Shown piece after piece: positions 12,546-24,853 of a stretch of 64,000 nt of DNA. Position 1 is the first letter of the stretch; each line of letters starts with the position of its first letter. The stretch comes from Ricinus communis (Eukaryota > Streptophyta > Magnoliopsida > Malpighiales > Euphorbiaceae): the NCBI RefSeq assembly GCF_019578655.1, contig NC_063265.1, positions 8,466,501-8,530,500 of the forward strand, given 5' to 3'. The translations under genes and the position numbers were made by a program. The notes under the pieces are model-generated. The model saw only the letters and a list, made by a program, of their open reading frames with translations, was not told the DNA's origin and ran no database searches.

Positions 12546-15500
12546 TCAGACCCTCCTCTGTGATATAGGAAGCTCCAATTGCTCGGTCAGATGATTCATA
12601 TATCGAGTATTGTCCAGGCCATTTTCCTGCCGTGACTGCAGTTCCTGTTCCACATGGCTCTCTGGCGAGCTTGAACTAATTTCATCTGTGTCCCCTGTGA
12701 AAGGACTCGCCGTAAGAAACTGCTCCCAGAATGCATCATTGATGCCAGGAAGCTTAGGAATACCGTCCATCAAGATCTCTATTTCCTGATCAGGAGAAAA
12801 TACATCAGTTTCTACAGGCATTTCCACATCTAAGACAGATGAAATTGCACTGATGTTCCCGTCATTCCCAACCTCAGAACCCAAAAAATTCACGTTTGGA
12901 ATTCCAATGGGGCTTTCTGGTAAAGTTCCTTGTCCCTCGGGGAATTGAGGAAGAATTGTATCTGGAACAGTTTTATCCACTCTCATCTCAGCAATATGAT
13001 CTGTTTTAACATGGTCACTTACTGTACAAGGTGGAGACTGGATCTCAGAAATGGCACTAGATGGATGACTGACAGAAAACCCCGACTCAACATGCAAAAA
13101 TGATGACCCTGAAGCTGGCGGAACCTCAGAAAGCATCAATTCTGAGAACCTACTTGAAGTGATGCTACTGTCTAATCCACTGGAAGAAGGAAGATTATCT
13201 ATCAAGAAAGGCCCAGAGTTGTTTATTGATTGTTCCAGCCTAGATGATGAATTAATCTTCAGGATCTGGTGCAGCATTGCTTTTGCTGCTTCATTCATTG
13301 AAGAGTGGAATTTCACAACCTGTCCATTGGGAGAATTACTGCCCTCCTTGCCTATTAAATTCTCTTCCCCCTTCCCAGGAAGTCTCCTCTTTTTAGTGCC
13401 CCCAGTAACGCGCCTGCTGCTTTCATTCTTCTGCTGTACAAGCTGATTTAGGAAGCCTGGACTTTGCATGGCCTTTGCAAGGAATGACATCATTTGTTGC
13501 TGTCGCTGCTCCATTACCTGAATACGTTGGCCCACAGTTTGCAGCTGACCATCAGTAGCTTGCTGCAGCTGCCTCAATCTAACAAATTCTTGCATAAGCA
13601 CATTCTTGTCTCGTTTGAGCCTTTCAACCTCTTCCTCTAGTCCAAACTTTCCAACTTCAACACATGCTGCCATATTAGAGCTCTGGACTTGAGGTGGTTG
13701 ATTACTCTGTACGTGAAGAGGCTTTTTCCTAGATATACTCTTCAAGAGATGCTTTTGCCCTCTTAAGAACCCCTCATTTGCAAATTCATAGCGATCTGGG
13801 TCAACCTTCCTAAAACCCTGCTTCAAGGGAAGGTAATATCGATGAATGAAATAGCCATTATTATCGGACCAGATAACATTATCAAAAATATATGATCCAA
13901 AAAATACGAAGCTACAGTCCAACCAAGAAGGATCAAATTCCAAACACCTCACAAGCGCTTCACGTGATGTGAACTTCACATGACAAGTAAAGGTAATAAC
14001 AAACAAGTCAATAACTTGTTCAATTACCATCCTTGGCAGCCTTTGACTTGCGTGAATATCTACTTCCTATAAAGGCATCTGCAACAAAACCACTATCCCA
14101 GCCTCGTGGGAGAAGGTATACGAGTGGGCCAGCACATTTTCTGATTCACTTACTATCCCTTAAATCCTTCATGCTGTCTAGTTCTAAACTATCTATCCAT
14201 CCCCTAAATAAGTGAAATTATATGGTGTGCCAGGTAATTAACAAATAGTGTATTTCTCTCACTTTCAGGTTGAACCCATCCATAATTTTAGCTAATTGAT
14301 ACTGCCTGAATGTGGGAGCAAGATGCACCCAGTAACTTCCTCCCAAGTAAGGAGAACAGGAAAGTAGAAGAGAGAGAGAGAGAGAGAGAGAGAAGAGAGC
14401 ATTTTCATGCATAAGATTCCATGTAAGACATGCTATCCATAGCAGCTAAAAAGGTGAGACTCCAATAACTAAAGGCAATATGGGTTCTAACTGTGGAGTG
14501 GGGTGGGGTGGGGTGGGGTGGGAGAGATAAGTCAGACATAAGAATTAATCAAATACCTAGTATTATATCTTACTTTACCATAAGATCCTAGCTTAGCCAA
14601 AGCTTGTCTCTAATGGCCAAGTATCTCATCATAACAAATTAAAAGAGTAAGTTATCATACTTTACCACAACATCACAACTATCAAGCATGTTTCTGAAAT
14701 TATCAAGTTTCCACCACTAATTACCACAGCATCACAAACATCAAGTCCCCAATGGTAATTATTGCACTACAAACATCAGGCACTCAACTACTTTTTACAA
14801 GCAAGCGTGCAGAACTACTTGTTTCCATGAGAAAACATCAAACAAAATTTTCAAAATTGGCACGACCAGTGAATGGTACAAAGTACAGTAAGTAATTTTG
14901 AAACCAGATTCAAATAAGAACTCAAACATTCAATTCTTAAACGATTCTACAGGAAACTTACAATCTGAAGATTAGAGTTGATAATCAGTTACTCTGTTAA
15001 CTCAAATACCAATGCACTTACCAAAATACAACCAACCAAACCCAACATTAAACAAGTATGCTTGATCAAGGTGTATGTTAACCTGCAAGTTTTGAGCACA
15101 ATGGTTAATGCATGCAATGGTTTATGTATTTCTTGACAACAAATTATGTTTTGACAAGCGTGTTAGCTGGTTTTAAGTCGTCAAAATCATGGCGAACCAA
15201 AAATAACAAAATGCTAATATAAAGACAAGTCTTGCTCATAGAAACAGAGAGAGAGAGCAACAAATAAACACATATAGACTTATTTTATAAAAAGTGGAAG
15301 GATGAAAATATATATGGAGAGCAAAGAAAAGAGAAACCACGAATCTAGTGGTCTTGGGCATAGAAGAAATGGCACAGTCCGATTAATGTGGAATTCCAAA
15401 TTGAATCACCCAACTTTATTTCTGAGCCTCACTAACAAGATGATCCATTAAAACCAAACTGAGCACAATGTTGTTCACAGGTTAAGCAACCGTAAGTTCT

Positions 15501-17231
15501 CAAACTAAGATACTGCTACTTTTTCTCCTTCTCTATGGAAGACAACAACATTTCATCTTATCAAGGATTAAAACAAAGACATCAGAAATAAAAGTAACAA
15601 TGATAACATCCATCACTGCAAAGGAGAGCCTGAATGAGAACCTAGCACAGTAGCACACAAACAAAAAGAGATACTGCAGTTACAAAAATCTAAGCAACCC
15701 GGACTAAATACAATGCACATTAATGGGCTTCAATAAATACCTTCGTATAGTTTACGTGTGATCTAAGCTTTAGAAAAGTCTCTCACTTTTTGTGAGATCA
15801 TGCTCTCCAAATAAAAGAAATAACCTAATCTGTATTAATATTGTCTTCATTCACTCTCTAAATACAAGTTTGTCTCTTTGTGGGGAATACCATCCACAAA
15901 TATTCAAAGATTCACTAGATACAAAGAAAACATTATTAGAAGAAGGACGTAACTGAACTCCTTTATCTCGTCCTCCACACATTAAAACCTATTGTTTAAT
16001 GCTAAGAAAATCCAAATTATGAAACATGTAGTGGACTCAATTACTATCCGACCACTAACTCAATTATCCGAAACAATCATCGCAGTAGCCCTGGAAAACT
16101 CAGACAACAGAGTATCCCTTAGCAAAATTGAGCAACCAAGCTACCAATCCTGCATTTTCATAAATAAATCTAAATACAACACAAACCTCGAAGAAGATAT
16201 TATTTCATCTTTATCAAAGGTTGATTTTCCATGAAGAGTCAGATAAAGTATGTACGGCACTTATAAAGTCAACATTAGCATGTATGAATTTCGTCCCCCT
16301 TATAATTACTTAAATCAAATACTAGATAACAGACATGTAAAACTTCAGAGTATTGCAGATCCATCTGCTTGAGATTCCATATAGACCATCAGGCTCCATC
16401 AAAAAGCTCAAAGAGGTACTTCAGAAATTTTTTAGACTACCTTCAGAAAAGCATTAATCAACTCGTGAGTGATTTCACATCCCAATTTCCACTGATGGCA
16501 ATTCAGAAGCTTGGTACAAGCCAGTTCTATAACTCGAGATTCAAAGAGAGAATAAAATAACCCATAATTATTCACCAAAACTCTAAACCCCTAAGTTCAT
16601 AGCAATACACTAAATCATCTATCTAAATTCTAGACTAAGATAATGACACACAGATTTTGATCTTCAGATCAAATAAGTATTCCTTCAATAGTTAATCTCT
16701 TCGTCTTTCATTATCAGTTCAATCAAGGTGAGAGCTTTCCATCCCCAAGAAGCCAGCACAATCACTTATAACTACTTCCAGACCAATATTAAAATAGAAA
16801 TCCAATTCTATAACTTTCTTTCAAACAATCTCTCATACAAATCAACCAACTATCTGAAAATTTGGAAATCCAATAACAATAAGAACGCGCACAAGCAAAC
16901 ACAAACAAAAAACTAAAGATATCAGAAGAAGAAAAGAAACCCACCGCCATATACATGTACTTGCATACCAAATAAGAATAAGACCCAAAAACATCAAAAC
17001 TACAAAAAGAGAAAGGAAGAGTATACCCACATAAGTATTCAACTGTCTGACAAAGCTAGAGAAATTATTATGCTTGAAATATTTAGGCAACAGTTCCTTT
17101 TGAAACTCGCCCACATTCCAAACTATAAAACTATTATCACTGCTACTCCACGAAACTACCGAATTCGTTGATGGGTCATCCACCATATCGTAACTCTTGC
17201 TCAAGAACGGCGGCACAGTATTCGATTCCAT
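12546..17231 (-). CDS. HSFA1-like: Heat stress transcription factor, class A1 (490 aa)
   Basis: Two exons on the minus strand, 17231-17031 and 13817-12546, joined in phase 0 inside the DNA-binding domain at NTY|GFRK, the usual HSF intron position. The winged-helix DNA-binding domain covers about residues 7-100 ([12 protein letters not shown] at the start). The HR-A/B coiled-coil trimerisation region spans about 127-197. A basic NLS (TKKRR) lies at 208-212. The AHA activation motif [12 protein letters not shown] begins at 428, and an export-like [10 protein letters not shown] begins at 474. This domain order and AHA sequence identify class A1, the master activators of the heat response, held inactive by HSP70/HSP90 and nuclear as trimers after stress. 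The residue after DPDR is Tyr where Trp is usual. The intron is 3213 bp and includes an (AG)n and a G-quadruplex motif. The paralogue within A1 (a, b, d, e) is not assigned. Confidence 0.93.
14369..14393. repeat. (AG)n microsatellite in the HSF intron
   Basis: Run of about 12 AG units inside the large intron. Confidence 0.9.
14500..14522 (+). repeat. (GGGGT)n G-quadruplex motif in the HSF intron
   Basis: Four GGGG runs and one GGG run separated by single T residues. The strand shown is the template strand of the HSF gene, so the transcript carries the C-rich complement. Five G-runs with one-base loops meet the strict pattern for intramolecular G-quadruplex DNA. Confidence 0.85.
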
Positions 17232-19206
17232 TAAAAAGGAAAATTTATCTATTTACTCAAATAACCAAAACTTGTAGCTTTTCTTTTTCTCTGATTTCTA
17301 GGTCTGGTTAAGAGAGGCACAACATTTGAAGGGTTTTAGTGTTGAGAGTAAAGCTAGTTAATTCGTACCAAGATCAAACAAATAAAGGACTAAATAATAG
17401 GAGAGAATAGACAGAGAGGTCAATCGCACGGTCAATATGAGGGTTTTAGATTTTGCAGGAGAAGGCCACGTTGCTTTTTCTTTAACTATTTTCTTTTGGA
17501 TATTAGTTTTTTTTGAAAAACAAATAATAAGGAATTGAAGAATATGGAATGGAAAACGGTGCCCTACCACACAGTTGTGCGCCACGTGTCACACCAGTTT
17601 GATTTTCCTTTTTGTTTTCTGCTTTCTTTGGCTTTAGAATTCTTTTTCATCTCAGAAACAATCGTTCCATCCCCTCCACCACTCGCAACGGTTGTAACAG
17701 GAAGAGAACGCCAGGAACAATTGCATTATGCAGGCAGCACCTGGACAAAAGCTGAATACTAGCACAGAGGGAATGTGTTTCTCCAAATGCCCCAAACTCA
17801 ACTGATGTGTTGTCTAAAATGGTTTTGTCGATCAAATTAACGGAATTCACTTAATAGTATTAGCATGTGTTTTTTGAACAGTTTTATTTATCTATCAGAA
17901 ATTGTTCTTATTAATCATTTTTAACGAAAGCATTTTTTTATTTCAAAAAGAAAAAGAAAATGAAATTTTTTCATATTAATGGACAAAAAAGTGTTTTTAT
18001 AAAATTTTAGTTGTTCAAAATACTCAATTTCTTTTACAGTAATTCAATTGTTAGCTAAAAGAATTGTTTTTGGATTAATTTATCTAGTCCATTTGGGTTT
18101 TTAAGTTTGTTCTATTTCTATTTTTTAATTAGTTGTAATTTTAATCTTACCTACTAATTAAGCATGGTTTAGGTAAGAAATTCCATATTATCACTTCCAA
18201 CTGAGAATAATGATAAATTGAAAAAAAAAGTAAATAATAAATTAGAAAAAAAATAGAGCCAAATCAAGATTTATTAAACTTAATTAAATGAGCATATACT
18301 ATACATTTTGCACAAAGCATTAGAAGAGGTTCAAAATTGGAGTAATCCCAGTTAACTGTTGCATTCCACGGTTATATTTTAATTATAAAATTAAATATAT
18401 AATTAATAATTTTTTGATATCTAATGTTAATTTATAATATCTAAAAATAATAACAAATTAATATTTAAAAATAATAATAAACTAACTATTTTAAATGTTA
18501 TTTATATTCTTTTTAAAAAATTTAAAATTCTATTAGTATAATAATATAAAAGTTATTTTAAAAATATTATCAATTAATATTAATATATATAAATTAGTAC
18601 TATTAATATAATCGACAATACTATTTTATTAAAACAATTATTATATAATTTTAAAAGTAATTTATTTTTAAATATAATATTAAAAATATAATTTAAGATG
18701 TTATTTTTAAAATTATAATTATTATATAATTAAAAAGCTAACTTATTAATTAATATAATAGTAAAATATAATTAATATGTAGTTTTTATAATAGAATTAG
18801 TATTATTATATGTTTAGGAAACTATTCATAATTAATATCATATTAAAATATGTCATTTTTTATGATTAGAGTTAATTTTAATTAGAAATATAATTAATAT
18901 TAATAAATTAATAAAAAGTTATAAAATTACACATAAATTTAAATTTTATCAATGAATTAATAAAAATTATGAAATTACACATAAATTTAAATTTCATATG
19001 TAAAAGATAAATACATATTAAAATAATTTAGATATCAAATATAAGTATATATATTAAAAAATTTAAATTTTAAAAATCAATATATATTATTTACAACTAA
19101 ATACATAATTGAAAATCTAAATTTTATCTATTTAATTATTATATCATTTTAATTTTAATATAATATAAACATTTCAATTATTTTTTAATATATACCTTCA
19201 TTGAAT
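17232..19206. other. HSF upstream region and gene-free AT-rich DNA
   Basis: 17232 to about 17500 is probably the HSF leader and core promoter (minus strand). The rest is strongly AT-rich, with no coding region recognised. Confidence 0.65.
18909..19000. repeat. Two-copy tandem repeat, unit about 47 bp
   Basis: The block AAATTACACATAAATTTAAA with AT-rich flanks occurs twice, around 18924 and 18971, with few differences. Confidence 0.7.
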
Positions 19207-19211
19207 ATGCC
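19207..19211. repeat. Target site duplication, left copy (ATGCC)
   Basis: Identical to 21846-21850, on the other side of the solo LTR. Confidence 0.85.
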
Positions 19212-21845
19212 TGTAATACCCCGAATTTTTATATATTTAATAAATGAGTTATTTTCTATACCCAATTAGTTTGAAATTTTAAGAAATTATTCAAGTAAAT
19301 TATTTGAGAAATGATTATATTTTGGTTATTCAAAATTTTTCCCAAATGCATATTTATATATGTAAAATTATATATTGGAAAATTATGATAGAAATTGTAA
19401 GGGATGTTTTTATAAAAGAATTTTGAGAAAATTGGTATTATAATTGATTAGTAGTATTAAATTTTGAGTTGGAAATTGATTATTTAATTTAATAGTGTAT
19501 TTTCAATAATTCGGATTTGGCCCAAATTAATTAGTTAAGGGTTTAATTGAAAGGCTAAAAAGAAGTTTGGGGGTTAAATTGAAATTCTGCAGGATGAAAT
19601 TGTAAGTAATTAAGAAAGTTGAGGGACTAAATTGTAATAAGAAAAAGTTCAGGGGTCAAATGTCGATATAGAAGAAAGGAAGAGGGGAGAATTGTCGGGG
19701 AGAGAGAGAGTGGCGCGTCGGAAGAGAGAGAAAGGGGGACGCTGCAGCGTCGGTGGCGATGGGCGCGGAGCGGCGCGTCTTGAGCAATGGCCAGGCAATG
19801 ACTCCGGGCATGGAGCGGCAAGAGCCAAGGCGGCAGGCCTGTGCCGAGTCGGGTGGCGATCGTCTCCCTACGAGAGCTTTTGGCAAGATAACGACGTCTG
19901 TGGTGGCCGGGAGACGGAAGATCCAGTGGAGAGAGAAAATGGTGGCGGCCGGCGTTTTTGGGTTTTTCCGGCGAGATCCGGCCGGAGGATGGACGATCGA
20001 GCGTATCCACTCTTCAGCTCAAGCTTCGAAATGGCACTGGTTTCGTGGCGATCGGGCTTCGTTTGCAAATCAACGGCCGTGATCGTCCGCAAATTTTTCC
20101 GGATGATCGGGTGTCAGATCGAAAAACCGGAAGCAGAGATTGTCATCAGCGCGTCGTTGTGAGTCCGATGGTGTGTCCAGATCGTTGATCGGACTCCGGC
20201 GGCCGGAGGCGAGTCGACCAAGCGTCTGAGTAATTTTCTCTGGCCGTTGATTTTAGAAATCCTTTGATTTTAAATTTTTGTCTAATGGTTTATATTGAGT
20301 ACTTGATGATATTTGTGAGTCAAAAATAATTGTCTGTCAGTTTGTCTGCCTTGTGTTTTATGCTGTGTGGCGGAGTCGAAAAATAGTGAAGTTTAGGGAC
20401 CCGACTCCCGTTGTTTAAATTGTTGGATATTTGGAGTGTTTTTCTGGCAGGTCCTGGACCCGTTTTTACGGGGGGTAATGTCCGTGTTGTAGGGGAGGTT
20501 TTGCCGGATTTTCAGTAGAATTCTCCCGAGTCGAGATTCTTAGACAGTCAGTCCTGGGAGTCTAGACCTAGGATTAATGATCGATTATTTCAGCGTTTTG
20601 ATAAATTGTTTTCCGTGATTAGATGATCTGTCTATTCGGCTCGCTCCAACCGAGGCACCGGAGCAGAGCTAGGAGGTTGCCCAATCTTGTGAGTTAAAGT
20701 CATTTAATCATTGCACTATTGCTAAGTCTGATTTAATATGCTATTTTGAAAGTTTATGCATAATATGGTTATTAGTATCGCAACGTAAATAATTTCACTG
20801 GACTATTAATTATTGAAAATAATATAAATATTATTATTAGTAATGTTATAATAATACATATATTATTATTTTATCGACACGAATTGCACGTTGCCTTATC
20901 CTAAATTTTTAATCTTTATTTCGATATGTGTTGAATGATTTCATTAAACAATGATATTTATTAAATGTGATGATTGCGTTTTGGGAAATGTGGCTTTCGT
21001 AGAACATGCCACCTGGTGGGTTGCATTAGGACCGCGTGCGCACAGGTAATGATCCTGGATATAAGGTTATTATGAATTTGTTTGCCCTGATCGAGCATTG
21101 CTCTCTGGGCTGAGTTCAATTGATTGTCGGAGTTAAGGTCCCTGATCGAGCGATGCTCTCTGGGCGCCGGCTTATTTGGAATTCAAGTGTTCAGGCTGGA
21201 GGTAAGGACCCTGATCGAGCTTGCTCTCTGGGGCGCCCGGACTGTTGGATTAAGAGAGCCGAAAGGCTATTAGAATTTGGGGTTAGGGTTCTACTGAGCC
21301 ACTCGTCCCGTAAAAGTAAATATATATTTTTATTTATTTATTATGGTATGATTATAATGTGGATTGTATTTACTTGCATGATTTGATATACTGATTTGAA
21401 TAATCTATGTTTTCTGAGAAGAAGCAATAGTCTCTAGATTATTTGATTTTAACTCACTCTCGAGACTGACAGTCTCATTTTTACTGTTTTTCAGATTCGT
21501 GACTGTTAGTCCTCTCGCGACTCTTATTCAGTAACCCGACTCCTTCATCATCGGGTGATGTATTTGATTTGGTATGTAAATTGGTAAATCTTAGATTCTC
21601 CGCAGTAGTAATTAGTAGATGTATCAGTTGTAAATTTTATGAGTTTCGGGTCTCGCCTAATTTTTCTGGCAGACCGAAGTATTTATGTAGAATGTAGCTA
21701 TTAAGATAATTTGTGGTTTTAATAATATTAATTTGAGATGAGATTTGTTTAAATAAGTGAGTGTCAGGCTTACTACGGGTTTCGGTGGCCTTAAGCCTAC
21801 CCATTCCCTAGTGCCGGTCACGGGCCCACGGGTGGGGTCGTGACA
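19212..21845. mobile_element. Solo LTR of a Ty3/gypsy-type retrotransposon (2634 bp)
   Basis: Begins TGTAATACCCCG and ends GGGGTCGTGACA, the TG...CA termini typical of long plant Ty3/gypsy LTRs. The ends are flanked by a perfect 5-bp duplication ATGCC. No internal gag-pol or second LTR is present, so this is a solo LTR left by LTR-LTR recombination. A GC-rich, CpG-dense stretch at about 19690-20220 stands out from the AT-rich surroundings. It opens several overlapping frames that are composition artefacts. A triplicated 25-bp motif lies at 21085-21234. The lineage may be Tekay/Del by length and terminal sequence, at low confidence. Confidence 0.85.
21085..21234 (+). repeat. Three spaced copies of a 25-26 bp motif inside the LTR
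   Basis: CCCTGATCGAG followed by a TGCTCTCTGGG core occurs at about 21085, 21140 and 21209, with only small differences. Spacing is 55 and 69 bases. Confidence 0.85.
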
Positions 21846-21850
21846 ATGCC
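21846..21850. repeat. Target site duplication, right copy (ATGCC)
   Basis: Matches 19207-19211 exactly. Confidence 0.85.
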
Positions 21851-22137
21851 AATATGTATTGCTCATAAATATTTAAATATTATTAAAAAATAAAAATTAA
21901 GCAAGGACATATCCTCAAGTTAAGACACAAGCGGCCTCTTGCCATGGGGGTCTTTCTACTCTTTTGGATCTTTAGATAGCTGAGTTAGCTCTTTTGGATT
22001 ACACCAGAAACAGATCGTAGCAACTATTAGAACATTGCCATTGGATCAAGAAAAGAGAAAGGAGGAAGTTAGAAAGCCATGAGAGAGTAAGAGATTATAG
22101 AAGAGAGGGAAGCTTACTTAGAGAAACTTGCTTGAAT

Positions 22138-22165
22138 TTTATTACCAAAGACTTCTCCTTATATA
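22138..22165 (-). promoter_or_regulatory. Pararetroviral core promoter: TATA box and poly(A) signal
   Basis: On the minus strand TATATAAG at 22165-22158 is followed about 15 bases later by AATAAA at 22143-22138. A TATA box just ahead of a poly(A) signal in the region after the last ORF is the arrangement expected of a terminally redundant pararetroviral transcript. A TGACG-type, as-1-like motif lies upstream near 22475. Confidence 0.6.
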
Positions 22166-22198
22166 GAGTGGAGAGTCGGTAGAAACATACAAAAGTTA

Positions 22199-22352
22199 GT
22201 GGATATCCCACTAATACTAACAAACAAAAGTTAGTGGATATTCCACTAAGGCTAATAATACACCACAACTATAGCGTGGATATCCCACTAATACTAACAA
22301 ACAAAAGTTAGTGGATATTCCACTAAGGCTAATAATACACCACAACTATAGC
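22199..22352. repeat. 77-bp direct tandem duplication upstream of the viral TATA box
   Basis: Copy 1 is 22199-22275 and copy 2 is 22276-22352; they are identical by eye. Each copy contains GTGGATATCCCAC, GTGGATATTCCAC and the intervening sequence. A partial third occurrence of the GTTAGTGGATA core lies just before copy 1. Confidence 0.92.
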
Positions 22353-22464
22353 GACCTATGGCGGCCCACCACTATCAATAATACACTCCACTTACTGAGT
22401 GGATAATAATTCATAATAAAGACAAACACAATAATACAGAAGAGTGGCCGACAGTTGCATGTGA

Positions 22465-23874
22465 TCAGAAGACGTCATCATATGAGTCATCATCCATTGG
22501 CTGGGAGTCTTGCATGAGAGCTTTTTGCTGTGCCCTGGTTAAGGTAGGGTCATCTAGTGGAGTTGGAAGATCAGAGGAACAAAAATGTTCAATGGATTGT
22601 CCAGTTGATTGATGTCCATTGAAAGTGCAGACTAATGGAGCATAGACATTAGCTGTCCTTAATTCATTCCTGTATTGCAGGGCTCGCTTTAGTTCTTCTG
22701 TGATTGCTGGAGGAGCAAGATGTAAAGGACTATCAAGTGTTCTCCAATAGTGACAGATATTTTGAGTTGCATATGTGTCTTTTGACAGTCGGAGATAAGG
22801 CCTGTGCAATATGAAAATGGCATGGTATACTGAAGCTCTGGAATTGTTGTCTGAGAATAACTGGTGCTCATGAATAAGTTTAAGGAGATCTCCTGTCCAT
22901 TGATATGGAGTTTTAAACCAGGTAAGGAATCTCCATGGATATGACCCCGAGTTTGCTTCATTGTTGAAGAAGTGTAAGAGATTCATAATGGGCACTTCTA
23001 TAGCATGATGACAGACTGTAGATAAGCACCATAGAAACCATAACTCACTTTCATGCTTTGGATGTTCAGGAGATAAGTGGTAAATCAGACACCAAGGGTA
23101 GTCTGGAAAGAAGAAGTTGGGTTGTATTGGGAGTGAGAAGGTTTGTTGAAAAGTTGCCAAATAATGGAACATCATGTTCCGGGCAAAGTCTGTGACTTGT
23201 TTGGTTGTAAGGTTGTTGGGAAGATCTGGTGGTGAAGGAGGTTGCAGGTTGGATCTGGAAGATGAAGAAGCCATAAAGATTATGGGAAGATTTATTGTAG
23301 AGGTGAGAAGAACTATAGGCTGATTTTGAGGTTTGGAAAGTCTGGATAAGAAATCCGGGATTAGGTTTCTTATCCCTTTTATATGCTCAACCTTAAAGTC
23401 ATACCTGCTAAACCATGATTTTAATCGTAATAGTTGGGGCTCAGGCAAGGTCTTCTGGTTGGATTCAAGAATTTTTGGGAAGGAAGAGTTGTCCATCCGA
23501 ACCAGGAAGTCATCTGTCAATCGGGAAGAATTCAAACTTTTTATCCCGTACTTGACCGCCAAAATTTCCTTGTAGGTCGTGTGATAATATTTTTCTGAAG
23601 AGGAAAACTGACCCGATGCATATCCACACAATTGTTCCTTGTCGTGGAGCTTTTCTAGGAGGATGGCCCCCCATGCATAGTCAGATGCATCCGTTTGGAG
23701 AATAAGTTCTCCCTGCCCGGCGGGATTGTAAGAGGTGGCGGATTGTGAGTCGAGCTCTTTTAATTTTTGACAAATTTGTTGTTTGTTCCGCTCCCTATAG
23801 AGGAGGGTTCTTCTTGAGCATCTTTGAGAGGTGGCACGTGTAACTAGACAGGTGTGGAATGGCCTCTCGAACAT
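22465..23874 (-). pseudogene. Pararetroviral RNase H region fused in frame to a C-terminal ORF
   Basis: One continuous frame with stop at 22465. Its first part is the RNase H domain (LQTDASDYAWGAIL, then YHTTYKEILAV), ending near a DFLSR motif that closes RNase H in this family. It then runs without a stop into a roughly 270-residue section starting at a Met codon at 23274 (MASSSSRSN). This section is rich in Trp, Pro and Leu and has an acidic end (DDDSYDDVF). It is unlike RNase H and resembles the accessory second ORF of some caulimovirids; its function is unknown. A frameshift near 23800-23870 separates the frame from the RT region. Confidence 0.75.
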
Positions 23875-24747
23875 AGTTCAGGATTCCAAGGAACTGTTGA
23901 ATTTGTTTTATTGATAAATTCTCTTCTGGAAAATTATCAAGTTCCTTTGTCAGGTGGGGACCATATGTGTACTGGCCATTTTTGAAATGCATTCCGAGAA
24001 ATTCAATTTCGTTGGCCAATAGTGCTCTTCTTTCACGTGACATAATGCCATATTTCCGGATGATGGCAAGGAAACTGTTATGTGACAGTTGGTGATGGTC
24101 CTCTGCTGTTTCTGAGAATAGAAGGATGTCGTCGATGTAGATCAAAGAAGAGTAAAGGATAGGCCCAAAAATCTCAATCATTGTTTTCTGGAATTGAGAT
24201 GGGGCCGTCTTGAGCCCAAAGGGCATAACAGTCCACTGGTATTGGGCATTAGGGATACAAAATGCAGTCTTGTATCTCTCCGTCGGATACCGAGTTGCCA
24301 AAAGCCCGCCTTTAGGTCAAATTTGGAATAGTATTGGGCCTTTTGGATGTGGACCTTGAGATTTGAGATCCGAGGGAGAGGAAATTTGTTATCTTGAAGG
24401 AAATGGTTTAAGGGCTTGTAGTCTATGACAAGCCTCTTTTTTTCTCGAATCTTTTCGGACCTTTTTTCCACATAAAAGGCTTGGCAAGCCCATTGTGAAG
24501 TAGTGGGTTCAATTAGACCTTCGCACATGTGTCGCATTCGATCGGGCAAGGGCTAGGTCTGTGGGAGACATTCCCATGTGTGTGGCTTTAGTAGGGTTAA
24601 TGTCTTCATTAAGTTTAAAGGGGAGGCTGATATAGAATTGTGGATTTTTCCACAAAGGAAGAGGATGTTGGAAATGTGAATGAGATTCCGGACAGAACTG
24701 AAGGAATTTTTCTGTATATGGAAGGAATGGAGGAATAGTATCCGCAC
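23795..24747 (-). pseudogene. Pararetroviral reverse transcriptase, frameshifted
   Basis: Two overlapping frames encode successive parts of one RT. The first (stop near 24178) carries VIDYKPLNHFLQDN and FDLKAGFWQLGI, the palm motifs before the active site. The second (24301-23795) carries MPFGLKTAPSQFQ and the catalytic YIDDILLFS. A frameshift near 24290 disrupts the domain, and a stop near 24550 and another frame change near 24800 separate it from the protease. The 79 bases at 24199-24277 recur identically at 28690-28768. Confidence 0.85.
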
Positions 24748-24853
24748 GAAAGCGGATTTAAAGTTTCGAACAGTATGGCAAACTGCTCTTTGAACTTTAT
24801 GCCGGTTGGAAGAATTTGGAGCTTTTGAGCTTGATGATAAACATCAAATCCTA

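Noticed and set aside
13159..13446. 95-codon plus-strand frame
   Set aside because: Antisense shadow of the HSF second exon.
19627..20188. Several overlapping open frames of 74-156 codons on both strands
   Set aside because: They lie in the GC-rich core of the solo LTR, where stop codons are rare by composition. They resemble no retrotransposon protein.
22199..22352. Tandem repeat considered as a possible CRISPR-like array
   Set aside because: Two contiguous direct copies without spacers in a plant genome.
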